In this document: positions 1 to 9,498 of the stretch, in pieces | How positions within the stretch are numbered: position 1 is the first letter of the stretch | Layout of the letters: every line of letters starts with the position of its first letter | Origin: Aliirhizobium wenxiniae | GTDB taxonomy: Bacteria > Pseudomonadota > Alphaproteobacteria > Rhizobiales > Rhizobiaceae | Length of the DNA: 64,000 bases | Direction of reading: 5' to 3' | NCBI RefSeq assembly: GCF_014201355.1 | Contig: NZ_JACHEG010000001.1 | Span: 558,001 to 622,000, forward strand | The notes under the pieces: model-generated | What the model was told of the DNA's origin: nothing | Seen by the model: only the letters and a program-made list of their open reading frames with translations | Database searches by the model: none | Made by a program: the position numbers and the translations under genes

Positions 1-1472
1 ATGACATAGGAGTCGTTCGACGTGCGCTGTTCTTCGCGCGTGACCTGAACCGACAATGTCCGTTCCTTGCCGTTGCGCATCAGGTTGACTTCCTTGCGGA
101 AATCCCCGCGGGATCGTGTTGTCGCTTCGGTCAGCACGTGGTCGATCTCGGGTGCGATCTCCTGCAATGTTCTACCGATAAGGCCCTGCTGCTCAACGCC
201 GAGCATCTCCTCGGCGGAGGGATTGACGATGCTGATCCTACGGTCGTCGACGCCGATGACGGCCGCCGTTACACCGGAAAGAACGGCTTCGATGAAACGG
301 CGACGATCGTCGACTTCATCCTTCGCTTCCAGAATCTCATCCTGCTGCGTGCGGATTTCCGAGATCATCTTGTTGAACGTGCGCGACAGGCTGCCGACGT
401 CGCCATCGGCAGCACGAACGGGAACGACAACATTGAGGTTGCCGCTGCCGACAGCATCAGCAGCACTGATCAGCAGCCGGATCGGCCGCACGATACGGTC
501 GGCAACCGCGATTGCCGCCCAGATTGCCGCCAGAAGAACGATCAGTGCGAATCCGAGATAGAGCACGGCAAAGGCAAACTGGAGCGACGAGCGACCCGCT
601 TCCATCGCCTTGTACTCGGCAGTGTTCTCCTCCATGAGCCGCATTGCGTTCATGACCTTCGGATCGACGGCACGGATCGTGTAGAGAAATGTTCCGGATA
701 TCGCATCCGTCTTCATCACCGCCCCGACTAGGTTGGTAATGCCGGGCGGAATAAGCGTCGGCTGCCCGCCGGCGGCGGACTTGAGTGCGTCGGCAGGAAT
801 GGCCGGCAGCGGACGTTCGGTCTTGATGTCTGCCTGCGCGATTGCCTGACCATCCTCCTGTACGAGGAAGGCTCCGAGCATGCCGCGTCCGCGGGCCTGG
901 CGGGTCATCAGGTCCAGAAAGCCGGTGCGATCGAGATAGAACATCGCACGATTACGTTCGAGGTCGTTGGACATCGAGACGGTTTGGCCCTGCAGATAGC
1001 TCGCATTCTCCATCATGTAGGCGCGGGCGATATCCTGCGACGACTGCACGATCGACTGCGTGCGCAGCGAAAACCAGCGATCAAGGCCGACATTCAGCGT
1101 CAGGCTGGCAAAGATCGCCACGAGCACCGCCGGAGTGATGGCGACGATAGAAAACAGAACGACGATTCGCACGTGGAGGCGCGCCGCTGCCCTCCCCCGG
1201 TTCCGGGCACGCAGCAGCCGGGTAACTTCGCGCCCGATGAGATACATCAGGCCGATGATGAACAGCGAATTGATGACGGCCGACGCAATCACCACGTTTC
1301 CGGTCGGCGCTATCGGCGTCAGTCCGAGGAGAACAAGCAGAGTTAGAATGGCGCAGACCAGTGCGCCGCCCGCCAGAAGAATACCCGGCAAGGCAAAGGA
1401 GGCGCGACGATCCTGAATGAAGGTCGCTGATTGAGCGTCGGCAAGGGGTGCCGTCCCGCCGTCCACCATCAT
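1..1472 (-). CDS. ntrY: Nitrogen regulation sensor histidine kinase NtrY (3' end beyond window)
   Basis: Membrane sensor kinase of the NtrY/NtrX two-component pair. About 490 N-terminal residues are visible. There are three hydrophobic segments near residues 25-50, 59-80 and 104-130, then an extracytoplasmic stretch, a fourth membrane segment near 290-320, a HAMP-like linker and the beginning of a PAS domain (motif around VDDRRISIVNPSAEEMLG). The kinase core lies beyond the left edge. The start is one of two tandem ATGs (1472 or 1469) behind GGAGGG; the second has the better spacing. In Rhizobiaceae ntrY normally follows ntrC directly, but here a copper gene block on the other strand separates them. 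ntrX probably lies further left (inference). Identification rests on the membrane topology, the PAS sequence and the neighbouring ntrBC. Confidence 0.88.
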   Translation of the reverse strand, partial: MMVDGGTAPLADAQSATFIQDRRASFALPGILLAGGALVCAILTLLVLLGLTPIAPTGNVVIASAVINSLFIIGLMYLIGREVTRLLRARNRGRAAARLHVRIVVLFSIVAITPAVLVAIFASLTLNVGLDRWFSLRTQSIVQSSQDIARAYMMENASYLQGQTVSMSNDLERNRAMFYLDRTGFLDLMTRQARGRGMLGAFLVQEDGQAIAQADIKTERPLPAIPADALKSAAGGQPTLIPPGITNLVGAVMKTDAISGTFLYTIRAVDPKVMNAMRLMEENTAEYKAMEAGRSSLQFAFAVLYLGFALIVLLAAIWAAIAVADRIVRPIRLLISAADAVGSGNLNVVVPVRAADGDVGSLSRTFNKMISEIRTQQDEILEAKDEVDDRRRFIEAVLSGVTAAVIGVDDRRISIVNPSAEEMLGVEQQGLIGRTLQEIAPEIDHVLTEATTRSRGDFRKEVNLMRNGKERTLSVQVTREEQRTSNDSYV

Positions 1473-1832
1473 ATCCCTCCCGCTCTGGGATCAACCAAGT
1501 TGTCGCCTGACCAAATATGGAAAGACGCTTCAAAATCACCGAATTTGGATGTCCGTGTGTTTGACCGAAAAATGCCGCCGGTCCCACTAGGCCACCTGCG
1601 TGACCTCTAAGCAACGCATTGTGGCGAAAATGCAACGATCATCTCCGACTGTCAAGCAGCCAGTGATTTTGGCACATCACAATGAGTGGATGTCCACGGA
1701 AATAGCCAGCCGCAAAAGTGGTGTTTCACTACACTTAAGAAAAAGACGCTTCCTTCGGATGGAGGCGACCCGCAACCCGCGCAATTTAATCGCACCGGTG
1801 ACTTTATCTTCGGCCTGTGGCATGGAGATATC
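1473..1832. other. Divergent intergenic region between ntrY and the copper genes
   Basis: This 360-base region separates divergently transcribed ntrY (minus) and the small membrane protein gene at 1833 (plus). I found no convincing gene in it. Short open frames on both strands lack ribosome sites and recognisable sequence. It must contain both promoters. The only structured element I would point to is an interrupted inverted repeat at 1748-1766, listed separately. Confidence 0.6.
1748..1766 (+). promoter_or_regulatory. Possible CueR/HmrR-like operator upstream of copper genes
   Basis: The sequence reads GCTTCC, seven bases, then GGAGGC. This is the 6-7-6 arrangement of MerR-family copper operators such as that of E. 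coli copA (CCTTCC-N7-GGAAGG), although the arms carry two substitutions. It lies about 70 bases before the first gene of a copper-delivery block. The flanking -35 and -10 hexamers are poor, so this is a suggestion from arrangement and context, not a firm site. Confidence 0.25.
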
Positions 1833-2237
1833 ATGAAGGCGATCCGGCAAATCCTATTGGACAGGATGCTGGCTACAGCACTGGCCGTAGCCCTTGGCTA
1901 CCTGTTGGCATTTCAGGGCTTTACCGGAAATATGACAAGGGCGTCGACAGCTATCGTCGCCCAAGACCAGATTCACGTCCTTTGCAGCTCCAATGGCGTT
2001 TTTGACGCACAGCCTGACAGTTCAGATAAACCGCTGAAACGAAGTGCAGACTGCCCCTGCGCAAGCCTGTGCCGACTGGCGCATTCTGTCACGTCCGCGA
2101 TCCTATCTGCCGGCCTTGCCTTGAAAGTATCTTTGGCACAGGCGCCGGCGAATATCGTTTTCCCAGTCTCCCGGATACCGGAACCACCGCGCCGAGGGCT
2201 GTTGCCTGACGCCAGAGCACCTCCCTCGATCGCCTGA
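1833..2237 (+). CDS. Small membrane-anchored protein in copper block (DUF2946-like)
   Basis: A 134-residue protein with one hydrophobic N-terminal segment (about residues 11-30, signal peptide or anchor) and a cysteine cluster CPCASLC in the middle. The C-terminus is proline- and arginine-rich. The ATG at 1833 follows GGAGATATC and is preferred over an in-frame upstream ATG at 1686. It precedes the PCu(A)C and SCO genes on the same strand, so a role in copper handling is likely from context. Short exported proteins with cysteine motifs of the DUF2946 kind are common next to copper genes. I cannot assign the family with certainty, and no function is known to me. Confidence 0.6.
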   Translation: MKAIRQILLDRMLATALAVALGYLLAFQGFTGNMTRASTAIVAQDQIHVLCSSNGVFDAQPDSSDKPLKRSADCPCASLCRLAHSVTSAILSAGLALKVSLAQAPANIVFPVSRIPEPPRRGLLPDARAPPSIA

Positions 2238-2384
2238 TCGTCCGCCGATACGGCAGGAACACCAATCTATCATTTCAAAGCAGTGTTAACCGCTTTGCCC
2301 CTCATCATTAAGTTGGCCGCCACCGGAGCGCACTCTCTCTTTCGGCAGGCAAAAGCCAACAGGAACACTCCTTCGGAGACACTC

Positions 2385-2873
2385 ATGTTCATCAGGAACA
2401 TCGCCACCTATGCCGTGCTCGGCTCGTTGATCGCATTCGGTTCTGCCCAGGCGCATGAATTCAAACTAGGCGAGATCGAGATCGGCCACCCCTATTCTCG
2501 CGCGATGCTGCCCATGGCCAAGGTCGGCGGCGGCTACTTCAAGATTACCAATAACGGACCCGCAGACCGCCTCGTCCGCATCACCTCCGACCGCGCCGGC
2601 AGTGTCGAGCTACACGAGATGAAGATGAACGGCGCCGTGATGCAGATGCGCGAACTTGAAGCCGGGATCGCGATTCCGGCCAATACAACAGTCGAACTCA
2701 AGCCCGGCGGCTACCATCTGATGTTCATGGACGTGCCGCAGCCGTTCAAGGAAGGCGAGATGATCAAGGCGACGCTGGTTTTTGAAAAAGCCGGATCCGT
2801 CGATGTTGAATTTGCCGTTGGCCCGGTGGCTGCTGACAAGAGCAAAGATGCACATGCGGAACATGGAAAATGA
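2385..2873 (+). CDS. Periplasmic copper chaperone PCu(A)C
   Basis: A 162-residue exported protein with a signal peptide (residues 1-23, cleavage after AQA). The mature part carries the PCu(A)C copper-binding signature: H77-E-M79, a methionine about eleven residues later (M88), and H111-L-M113. It ends in a His-rich tail (DAHAEHGK). PCu(A)C proteins carry Cu(I) in the periplasm to the CuA/CuB centres of cytochrome oxidase, working with SCO proteins. The start at 2385 follows GGAGACACTC. The stop overlaps the start of the SCO gene (ATGA), indicating translational coupling, which agrees with a shared role. Confidence 0.93.
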   Translation: MFIRNIATYAVLGSLIAFGSAQAHEFKLGEIEIGHPYSRAMLPMAKVGGGYFKITNNGPADRLVRITSDRAGSVELHEMKMNGAVMQMRELEAGIAIPANTTVELKPGGYHLMFMDVPQPFKEGEMIKATLVFEKAGSVDVEFAVGPVAADKSKDAHAEHGK

Positions 2874-3457
2874 CCATGAAAAATCCGTTCATGCTGATCG
2901 CCACGGCGATCTCGGCGGCCTTTTTCTGTGTTCTCGTCGGCATCCTGTTCTTCACCTTCAAGGACGAGCCGCGAAACAGCAGGTTCAGCACCGACTTCAC
3001 CCTTGTCAACGACAAGGGTGAACCGGTCGATCAGTCGATCTTCAAGGGCAATCCGTCACTGGTTTATTTCGGCTATACGCATTGCCCCGAGGTCTGCCCG
3101 ACGACGCTTTTTGAGGTCGCGGGATATCTGAACCAGCTTGGAGAGGAAGGTGCTCCGATCAAAAGCTACCTGTTCACGGTCGATCCGGAACGGGATACGC
3201 CCGAGATCATGAAAGGATATGTCACCGCATTTTCCGACCGGATCACAGGCGTGACCGGTACGCCCGAAGAGATGAAGCGGGTGATCGCAGGCTGGCGGGC
3301 ATTTGCGGAAAAGGTGCCGAACAAGAGTGGCGGCTATTCCATGAGCCACACAATGGACCTTTTCCTGATCGGCGCCGATGGCCGACTGAAAGGCCTCATC
3401 CCCTATGGGGCGGACCAGGACGATGCGATCGAGAAAATCCGCAGCAGGCTTTTGTAG
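2870..3457 (+). CDS. SCO1/SenC/PrrC family copper-dependent thioredoxin-fold protein
   Basis: A 195-residue inner-membrane-anchored protein. There is one transmembrane segment (about residues 8-29), then a periplasmic thioredoxin fold. The SCO copper ligands are visible: C72 and C76 in HCPEVC and H160 in SMSHTMD. SCO proteins deliver copper to, or reduce the cysteines of, the CuA site of cytochrome c oxidase. The start ATG overlaps the PCu(A)C stop by four bases; a second in-frame ATG at 2876 is possible. It is the last gene of the block and converges on ntrC, with a GC-rich hairpin between them. Confidence 0.93.
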   Translation: MTMKNPFMLIATAISAAFFCVLVGILFFTFKDEPRNSRFSTDFTLVNDKGEPVDQSIFKGNPSLVYFGYTHCPEVCPTTLFEVAGYLNQLGEEGAPIKSYLFTVDPERDTPEIMKGYVTAFSDRITGVTGTPEEMKRVIAGWRAFAEKVPNKSGGYSMSHTMDLFLIGADGRLKGLIPYGADQDDAIEKIRSRLL

Positions 3458-3480
3458 CAACTGCCGCGGAGTACGGAACC

Positions 3481-3505
3481 GGACGCCGGACATTATCCGG
3501 CGTCC
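3481..3505. terminator. Hairpin between convergent SCO gene and ntrC
   Basis: Perfect 10-bp stem (GGACGCCGGA / TCCGGCGTCC) with a 5-base loop, placed between two converging genes. Neither side is followed by a good T run, so it may work as a weak bidirectional terminator or as an RNA 3'-end protector. Confidence 0.5.
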
Positions 3506-3522
3506 CTTCGAGCATTAACCTG

Positions 3523-4974
3523 CTATGCGGAACGCGAACTGCGATAGACCGAAACGCCGAGTTCGCGGATCTTCTTGCGAAGCGTGTTACGGTTGAGACC
3601 AAGCAGATCCGCCGCCTTGATTTGATTGCCACGGGTTGCAGTCAGCGCAGCAAGGATCAGCGGATATTCCATTTCGGTCAGGACACGATCGTAAAGACCA
3701 GGCGGCGGCAGGTTGTCGCCGAACCCTGCGAAATAGGTCCGCATGTTTTCTTCCACCGCCTGGGCAATGGTCAGCGAGCCGCCGCGCGGACTTACCTTGT
3801 CGATCGGGCTGTCGGGCACGTCCGACCGCAATTCCGTATCGATGATCTCCCTCGTGATCACCTCTTGCGGATAAAGCGCCATCAGGCGGCGCACCAGGTT
3901 TTCCAGCTCGCGCACGTTGCCCGGCCAGGCATAGGCCTTCATCACGTCGAGCGCCTCGTTGTCGAAACGCTTGCCGTCGAGACCTTCCTTCTCCGCCATC
4001 TGCATGAAGTGGCGAACGAGGTCGGGAATATCCTCGGCACGATCGCGCAGCGGCGGCAGGCGCAGCGGCACGACGTTGAGGCGATAGTACAGGTCTTCGC
4101 GGAAAAGCCCCTGATTGATCAGGTGCTTCAGATCCTTATTGGTAGCCGCGACGATGCGCACGTCGGTGCGGATCGGAGTACGCCCGCCGACGGTCGTGTA
4201 TTCGCCCTGCTGCAGCACGCGCAGAAGGCGCGTCTGTGCATCCATCGGCATGTCGCCGATTTCGTCGAGGAACAGCGTGCCGCCCTCGGCCTGTTCGAAC
4301 CGGCCGGTCGAGCGGTTCTGCGCACCGGTAAAGGCGCCCTTCTCGTGACCGAACAGTTCCGATTCGATCAGATCGCGCGGAATGGCGGCCATGTTGATCG
4401 CCACGAACGGGCCGTTGCGGCGCTTGCCGTAATCGTGCAGCGCGCGGGCAACCAGTTCCTTGCCTGTACCGGACTCACCGGTGATCATCAGCGTCAGGTC
4501 CGTCTGCATCAGACGGGCGAGAACACGGTAGATTTCCTGCATCGCTGCAGAGCGACCGACCAGCGGCATGCCGTCCTGCATGTCGTCGTCGAGACGCGCG
4601 GGCTTGCGCTTGGGCTCAGCCAAGGCGCGGCCGATGATAGCGATCAGCTCGGTCAGGTCGAACGGCTTCGGCAGATAATCATAGGCACCCTTTTCCGATG
4701 CCCGGATCGCCGTCATGAACGTGTTCTGCGCGCTCATCACGAGCACGGGCAGATCGGGCCGCGCCTTCTTGATGCGCGGCAGAAGGTCGAAGGCGTTTTC
4801 GTCCGGCATGACGACGTCGGTCACGACGAGATCACCCTCTCCGGCCGAAACCCATCGCCACAGTGTGGCGGCATTCGACGTGATGCGTACCTCGTAACCG
4901 GCCCGGGTCAGGGCCTGGTTCAGGACGGTACGGATGGCCGCGTCGTCGTCGGCGACAAGGATCGTGGCAGTCAT
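3523..4974 (-). CDS. ntrC: Nitrogen regulation response regulator NtrC
   Basis: A 483-residue sigma-54-dependent activator. It has a receiver domain with acidic residues D9-D11, phospho-acceptor D53 and the lysine in YLPKPF; an AAA+ domain with Walker A GESGTGKE and the sigma-54 contact loop GAFTGA; and a C-terminal Fis-type helix-turn-helix (residues about 440-475). When phosphorylated by NtrB it activates nitrogen-starvation genes such as glnII and amtB-glnK. Its ATG overlaps the ntrB stop by four bases. It is the third gene of the dusB-ntrB-ntrC unit. Confidence 0.97.
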   Translation of the reverse strand: MTATILVADDDAAIRTVLNQALTRAGYEVRITSNAATLWRWVSAGEGDLVVTDVVMPDENAFDLLPRIKKARPDLPVLVMSAQNTFMTAIRASEKGAYDYLPKPFDLTELIAIIGRALAEPKRKPARLDDDMQDGMPLVGRSAAMQEIYRVLARLMQTDLTLMITGESGTGKELVARALHDYGKRRNGPFVAINMAAIPRDLIESELFGHEKGAFTGAQNRSTGRFEQAEGGTLFLDEIGDMPMDAQTRLLRVLQQGEYTTVGGRTPIRTDVRIVAATNKDLKHLINQGLFREDLYYRLNVVPLRLPPLRDRAEDIPDLVRHFMQMAEKEGLDGKRFDNEALDVMKAYAWPGNVRELENLVRRLMALYPQEVITREIIDTELRSDVPDSPIDKVSPRGGSLTIAQAVEENMRTYFAGFGDNLPPPGLYDRVLTEMEYPLILAALTATRGNQIKAADLLGLNRNTLRKKIRELGVSVYRSSRSA

Positions 4975-6119
4975 GTTTCGCTTCCTGTGGAGTTCAAGGC
5001 GCGGCCGTCACCGGCCTCTTCCTTGTGCATGGGCATCAGAACACGGAATATGGTCCGGCGCGCTTGGCTGTCGCATTCGACAATGCCGCCATGGCCGCCG
5101 ATAATCTTGGCGACCAGCGCAAGGCCGAGGCCTGAACCGTTGGTCTTGGTGGTGATGAACGGATCGAAGAGATTGGGAACAAGGTCTGCCGGCACGCCGG
5201 GACCATTGTCGATAACGCAAAATTCCAGCGGCAGAGAAATCTTCTCACGCGTGCCAGCAACAGAAAGACGAATACCGGGACGATAGGCCGTCGTCAGCAT
5301 GATCTCTGCGTCTGGCTGGCCGTCCACAGCCTCGGCCGCATTCTTGATCAGGTTGAGGAACACCTGCACCAACTGATCGCGATTGGCATAGACCGGCGGC
5401 AGCGACGGGTCGTACATTTCCGAAATCTTGATCTCGCGGGCAAAGCCGGCCTTGGCCACAGCCTTCACATGATCGAGCACGGAATGGATATTGAGCGGCA
5501 CGCGGTCAACCGGGCGCTCGTCGGAAAACACCTCCATCCGGTCGACCAGCGATACGATCCGGTCGGTCTCGTCGCAGATCAGCCGCGTCAATGGACGGTC
5601 GTCATCCGGCACGACAGTTTCCAGCAGCTGCGCTGCACCACGGATGCCGGAGAGAGGGTTCTTGATCTCATGCGCCAGCATCGAGGCAAGCCCGGTCACG
5701 GAACGTGCGGCCGCCCGATGTGTCAACTGGCGATCGATCTTGTCAGCCATCGAGCGTTCCTGAAACACCACGACGACAGAGCCCGGTTCGCTAACGACCG
5801 GCGCAACGTAAAGATCGACCAGCTTTTCCTGGCCGAGTTTCGGCGAAGACAGGTCTACGCGATATTCATTCACCGGCGCTTTGCGCTCTCGCACCTGATC
5901 GATCAGCGCCAGAAGCGGGCTTCCGAATGGAATGAAACTCGAGATCTTGTATTTGGCCAGATGCGGTGCGCTTGCCCCGAAAAAGGCTTCTGCCTCCCAG
6001 TTGGCAAACGCAATCTTTCCCGCAGGATCAACCAGAATGACCGGATTCTGTACGGAATTGAGAACGGCCATTGCCAGCGCCTGCCCATGGGCAGCGTCCT
6101 GAACAGCGGATTTTGTCAT
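4971..6119 (-). CDS. ntrB: Nitrogen regulation histidine kinase/phosphatase NtrB
   Basis: A 382-residue soluble sensor kinase. It has an N-terminal PAS domain (about residues 15-120, with [20 protein letters not shown]), a HisKA dimerisation helix with the phospho-accepting histidine in [14 protein letters not shown], and a HATPase domain with N-box [17 protein letters not shown] and GSGLGLAL. No transmembrane segment is seen, as expected for an enzyme controlled by PII proteins. It overlaps dusB upstream (6116-6119) and ntrC downstream (4971-4974), so the three genes are translationally coupled. Confidence 0.97.
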   Translation of the reverse strand: MTKSAVQDAAHGQALAMAVLNSVQNPVILVDPAGKIAFANWEAEAFFGASAPHLAKYKISSFIPFGSPLLALIDQVRERKAPVNEYRVDLSSPKLGQEKLVDLYVAPVVSEPGSVVVVFQERSMADKIDRQLTHRAAARSVTGLASMLAHEIKNPLSGIRGAAQLLETVVPDDDRPLTRLICDETDRIVSLVDRMEVFSDERPVDRVPLNIHSVLDHVKAVAKAGFAREIKISEMYDPSLPPVYANRDQLVQVFLNLIKNAAEAVDGQPDAEIMLTTAYRPGIRLSVAGTREKISLPLEFCVIDNGPGVPADLVPNLFDPFITTKTNGSGLGLALVAKIIGGHGGIVECDSQARRTIFRVLMPMHKEEAGDGRALNSTGSET

Positions 6120-7144
6120 GCAGCCTCCTTGCGGGCCGATAGTGATGCGCCGTTTTCGAAAACGGATGTAAGGCGGCGGATAACATCAGCAGGATCACGA
6201 GACATCATGATGGCGGCCTTGTCCTCTGCCGCGATGTCGCAATCCTGACGTTCGATATACCAGCCGAGATGTTTGCGGGCATGCCTGAGCCCGGCCTCGA
6301 CGCCGTAGAACTCGAGCATCGCCTCATAATGTTCGATAACGATGGCGCAGATTTCATCGACCGCCGGTGCCGCATGGCCCGCAAGCCAGCCGACATGCCA
6401 GGGGCGCCCCTGCGCGCCGCGACCGACCATGACTGCATCCGCACCCGACCGACGAAGGATGTCCGTCGCATCTTCGGGCGTCTGCACGTCACCGTTGGCG
6501 ATCAGCGGAATGGAGAGCACATCGCGCACGGCGTGAATGGCGTCCCAATCCGCCTTGCCTTCGTAGAACTGCATACGGGTACGTCCATGCACGGTGACAA
6601 GCTGAACACCCGCCTCCTGCGCCCTCTGCGCAATCAGTGGAGCGTTGAGACTGTCATGATCCCAACCCAGCCGCATCTTCACCGTGACCGGGACGGAAAC
6701 GGCCTTCACCGTTGCCTCGATCATCGACAGCGCGTGATCCGGGTCCCGCATCAGGGCTGATCCGGAATAACCGCCGGTCACTTTCTTGGCGGGACATCCC
6801 ATGTTGATATCGATGATGTCGGCGCCGTTATCGGCCGAGATCTTTGCCGCCTCTGCCATCCAATAGGCTTCGCGACCGGCCAATTGCACCATATGCGGCG
6901 TCATGCCGGCATTCTTCAGTCGCGCCCAGGATTCACCCTTGTTCATCGCAAGCTCGCGGCTCGCCACCATTTCGGTGACGACAAGGCCCGCTCCGAAGCG
7001 CCATGCAAGCTTACGGAAAGCAAGGTCGGTTACTCCCGACATCGGCGCGAGCACTGCCCTGTTGCGGATAGTGACCGATCCGATCTGAAATGGTCTGGCA
7101 AGGTCGCTGCAATGCAATTGATGATCTTTCAGGCAAGTCCGCAT
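6116..7144 (-). CDS. dusB: tRNA-dihydrouridine synthase DusB (NifR3)
   Basis: A flavoenzyme that reduces uridine to dihydrouridine in tRNA D-loops. The FMN-binding TIM barrel starts with [13 protein letters not shown]. The catalytic cysteine is C117 in [12 protein letters not shown], followed by the family motif GSALMRDP. As in other rhizobia and in Rhodobacter (where it was named nifR3) it is the first gene of the ntrBC operon. The start is uncertain: the ATG at 7144 lacks a clear ribosome site and sits in an A/T-rich stretch near a predicted promoter. A TTG about 30 bases downstream would keep the whole conserved domain. Confidence 0.94.
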   Translation of the reverse strand: MRTCLKDHQLHCSDLARPFQIGSVTIRNRAVLAPMSGVTDLAFRKLAWRFGAGLVVTEMVASRELAMNKGESWARLKNAGMTPHMVQLAGREAYWMAEAAKISADNGADIIDINMGCPAKKVTGGYSGSALMRDPDHALSMIEATVKAVSVPVTVKMRLGWDHDSLNAPLIAQRAQEAGVQLVTVHGRTRMQFYEGKADWDAIHAVRDVLSIPLIANGDVQTPEDATDILRRSGADAVMVGRGAQGRPWHVGWLAGHAAPAVDEICAIVIEHYEAMLEFYGVEAGLRHARKHLGWYIERQDCDIAAEDKAAIMMSRDPADVIRRLTSVFENGASLSARKEAA

Positions 7145-7153
7145 TATGCACTA

Positions 7154-7186
7154 TTTTTATTCAGCTCTTGAGCGTTTGCCAAGAGC
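7154..7186 (-). promoter_or_regulatory. Candidate promoter of dusB-ntrBC with overlapping operator-like repeat
   Basis: On the minus strand TTGGCA (7182-7177) and TAAAAA (7159-7154) are separated by 17 bases, resembling a sigma-70 promoter. An inverted repeat, GCTCTTG-N9-CAAGAGC (7164-7170 and 7180-7186), covers the -35 box and the spacer, the usual position of a repressor site. The rhizobial ORF1-ntrBC operon is known to be repressed by NtrC itself. The arms do not closely match the enterobacterial NtrC consensus, so the binding protein is unknown. If this promoter is used, the dusB start at 7144 would be nearly leaderless. Confidence 0.4.
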
Positions 7187-7310
7187 AATTCCGGAACTGC
7201 GTTATTTTTAAGCGACGTGCTGGAAATACGGCTTTTGAGGCTATAGTTCTCGCCCTGTCAATCCAAATCGATATTGAAGAAATCCACTACAGGACGGGAA
7301 CAGCAACTCC

Positions 7311-8504
7311 ATGACAATCGGCATCGTCATCGTCGCGGCAGGACGAGGGGAAAGAGTTGGCTCACCGGACGAGGGGCCGAAGCAATACCGTCCGATCGGC
7401 GGCCGGCCGGTTATCGCCCATACGCTCGACACCTTTCTTAGCTGGCAAAGACGTGGACCGATCGTGGTCGTCATACATCCGGACGACGAGGAACTGTATG
7501 CGGCCGCGACAGCCGGGCTTGCGGCGTCGGACATCACTCTCGCCTTCGGCGGAGATACAAGGCAACGCTCTGTTTATGAAGGCCTCAAGGCTCTCTCCGC
7601 CACCGAAGCAACCCATGTGATGATCCATGATGCAGCACGCCCCTTCGTCGATCACGCAATGCTCGATCGCATTGCTGAAGCATTCGACAACGGAGTCGAT
7701 GCCGTCCTGCCGGCCGTCGCCGTCACCGACACATTGAAACGCAGCGGCAATGATGGCCTCGTACACGAAACGGTTCCGCGCTCAGGACTTTATGCCGCCC
7801 AGACGCCTCAAAGTTTCCTGCTCTCGGAAATCCGCTCTGCGCATGAAAAGGCTGCGGCGCTTCGCCGCGACGATTTTACCGATGACGCGGCAATCGCCGA
7901 ATGGTCCGGACTGTCGGTTTCAATCGTCGAAGGCTCCGTCGATAATATCAAGCTTACCGTGAAACGAGACATGACCATGGCCGATGAAAGGCTCTCAGCA
8001 AACGCCCTCCTCCCCGACGTCCGAACAGGCAACGGCTATGACGTGCATCAGCTCGTACCGGGTGATGGCGTGACGCTTTGCGGCGTCTTCATTCCCCATG
8101 ACCAGAAATTGTCCGGTCACTCGGATGCGGACGTAGCGCTGCACGCCCTGACCGACGCACTGCTCGCCACATGCGGCGCCGGCGATATCGGCGACCATTT
8201 CCCGCCCTCCGACATGCAGTGGAAAGGAGCACCTTCAAAGATCTTCCTCGACCACGCGGCAAAAATCGTGCGAGAAAAAGGCGGCACGATCATGAATGCC
8301 GACGTGTCGTTGATTGCCGAGGCACCGAAAGTCGGCCCTCACCGCGACAAGATGCGCGAGAACATGGCGGCAATTCTCGGTATTTCGCTCGACCGCTGCT
8401 CCGTAAAGGCAACGACCAACGAGAAGATCGGCTTTGTCGGCCGCCGCGAAGGAATAGCCGCCATCGCAACGGCCACCGTCGTTTATCGCGGATCGCAGGC
8501 ATGA
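7311..8504 (+). CDS. ispDF: Bifunctional IspD/IspF, non-mevalonate isoprenoid pathway
   Basis: A 397-residue fusion of two MEP-pathway enzymes. Residues 1-225 are IspD (2-C-methyl-D-erythritol 4-phosphate cytidylyltransferase; nucleotide-binding [21 protein letters not shown]). Residues about 238-397 are IspF (2,4-cyclodiphosphate synthase; NGYDVHQL with metal-binding D and H, and [15 protein letters not shown]). The fusion is common in alphaproteobacteria and epsilonproteobacteria. The ATG at 7311 has only a weak ribosome site but agrees with the family. Its stop overlaps the pncC start (ATGA). It is divergent from dusB. Confidence 0.97.
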   Translation: MTIGIVIVAAGRGERVGSPDEGPKQYRPIGGRPVIAHTLDTFLSWQRRGPIVVVIHPDDEELYAAATAGLAASDITLAFGGDTRQRSVYEGLKALSATEATHVMIHDAARPFVDHAMLDRIAEAFDNGVDAVLPAVAVTDTLKRSGNDGLVHETVPRSGLYAAQTPQSFLLSEIRSAHEKAAALRRDDFTDDAAIAEWSGLSVSIVEGSVDNIKLTVKRDMTMADERLSANALLPDVRTGNGYDVHQLVPGDGVTLCGVFIPHDQKLSGHSDADVALHALTDALLATCGAGDIGDHFPPSDMQWKGAPSKIFLDHAAKIVREKGGTIMNADVSLIAEAPKVGPHRDKMRENMAAILGISLDRCSVKATTNEKIGFVGRREGIAAIATATVVYRGSQA

Positions 8505-9001
8505 GCCTTTTTCCGATAGACATAGAAGATGACGCACGCCGGATCGTCTGGGCATTCGCCGAACGCGGATTGATGATCTCCACAGCCGAATCCTGTACCG
8601 GCGGCCTCATTGTCGGCGCGTTGACGGATATCAGCGGCTCCTCCGCCGTGGTCGACCGCGGCTTCATCACCTATACCAACGAAGCCAAGATGGATCTGCT
8701 GGGCGTCAATGCCGCGACGCTGAAGGCTTATGGCGCCGTATCGGAGCAGACTGCACTTCAGATGGTTCAGGGAGCCCTTTTCCGCTCGCGCGCCGATATT
8801 GCCATCGCCGTGACGGGTATCGCCGGACCTGGCGGCGGATCGGCGGAAAAACCTGTCGGCCTCGTACACATCGCGGCGCGCAGCCGCGCTGGTACGATCC
8901 TGCATCGGGAAATGCGCTACGGTGATATAGGCCGCAACGAAGTGCGCCTTGCAACCCTGCGCACGGCCTTTGAAATGCTGATCGAAGTGGCAGGCGTTTG
9001 A
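8501..9001 (+). CDS. pncC: Nicotinamide-nucleotide amidohydrolase PncC (CinA C-terminal domain)
   Basis: A 166-residue protein that deamidates NMN to nicotinic acid mononucleotide in the pyridine nucleotide salvage cycle. It has only the CinA C-terminal domain, with conserved STAESCTGG near residues 27-35, [10 protein letters not shown] and [11 protein letters not shown]. The N-terminal COG1058 domain of full-length CinA is absent, which is normal for stand-alone PncC. The ATG at 8501 overlaps the ispDF stop by four bases, so the gene is translationally coupled to ispDF. It converges on the RatA-type gene seven bases downstream. Confidence 0.92.
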   Translation: MSLFPIDIEDDARRIVWAFAERGLMISTAESCTGGLIVGALTDISGSSAVVDRGFITYTNEAKMDLLGVNAATLKAYGAVSEQTALQMVQGALFRSRADIAIAVTGIAGPGGGSAEKPVGLVHIAARSRAGTILHREMRYGDIGRNEVRLATLRTAFEMLIEVAGV

Positions 9002-9008
9002 GCGGCTC

Positions 9009-9467
9009 TCAGGCTGCAGTGTAAATCTTGTCCGCGCGCGTCTCGAAAGCATCGGTGAACATGCGAAAAGCGCGATCGAACATCGAGCCCATCAGCGCGC
9101 CAAGAATCATGCTCTTGAACTCGTAGTCGATGTAGAAATGCACGACGCAGCCCTCACCGCCATCGGCCGGCGGCTCGAAACGCCAGCGGTTGTCGAGATA
9201 CTTGAACGGTCCCTCGATATACTTGACGTCGATCGCCTGTTCGGCCGGATGGAGCAGCACCTGAGTTGTGAAGGTTTCCTTGATCGCCTTGTAGCCCACG
9301 GTCATGTCGGCCAGCAGCAGAGTCTTGCCGTCCCTCTCCTTGGAACTGCGGATGCTGAGCGCCTCGCAAAGCGGCAGGAATTCCGGATAGCGTTCGATAT
9401 CCGCGACGAGGGCGTACATCTTTTCGGGGCTGTGCTTGACCGGGCGGCGAATTTCAAATTTTGGCAT
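9009..9467 (-). CDS. RatA/COQ10-type START-domain protein
   Basis: A 152-residue cyclase/dehydrase (START superfamily) protein, the family that includes mitochondrial COQ10 and E. coli RatA. Typical features are the opening PKFEIRRPVKHSPEKMYALV, VADIERYPEFLPLC and the C-terminal FYIDYEFKSMILGALMG. Eukaryotic COQ10 binds coenzyme Q. RatA was described as affecting 70S ribosome assembly. For the alphaproteobacterial protein a quinone-binding role is more likely, but this is inference. Its position downstream of lipA is typical for rhizobia. No partner antitoxin (RnfH/RatB) is seen. Confidence 0.85.
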   Translation of the reverse strand: MPKFEIRRPVKHSPEKMYALVADIERYPEFLPLCEALSIRSSKERDGKTLLLADMTVGYKAIKETFTTQVLLHPAEQAIDVKYIEGPFKYLDNRWRFEPPADGGEGCVVHFYIDYEFKSMILGALMGSMFDRAFRMFTDAFETRADKIYTAA

Positions 9468-9498
9468 GACGTGGAGTTAAGCTGAGGCCTTTGGAAGA

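Noticed and set aside
3622..5286. A 554-codon plus-strand frame opposite ntrC and ntrB
   Set aside because: Antisense shadow; residue composition rich in His, Arg and Gln, typical of reverse frames in GC-rich DNA.
9009..9467. RatA toxin of a toxin-antitoxin system
   Set aside because: No RatB/RnfH partner is present, and the family in alphaproteobacteria is more like COQ10, so I do not call a toxin-antitoxin system.
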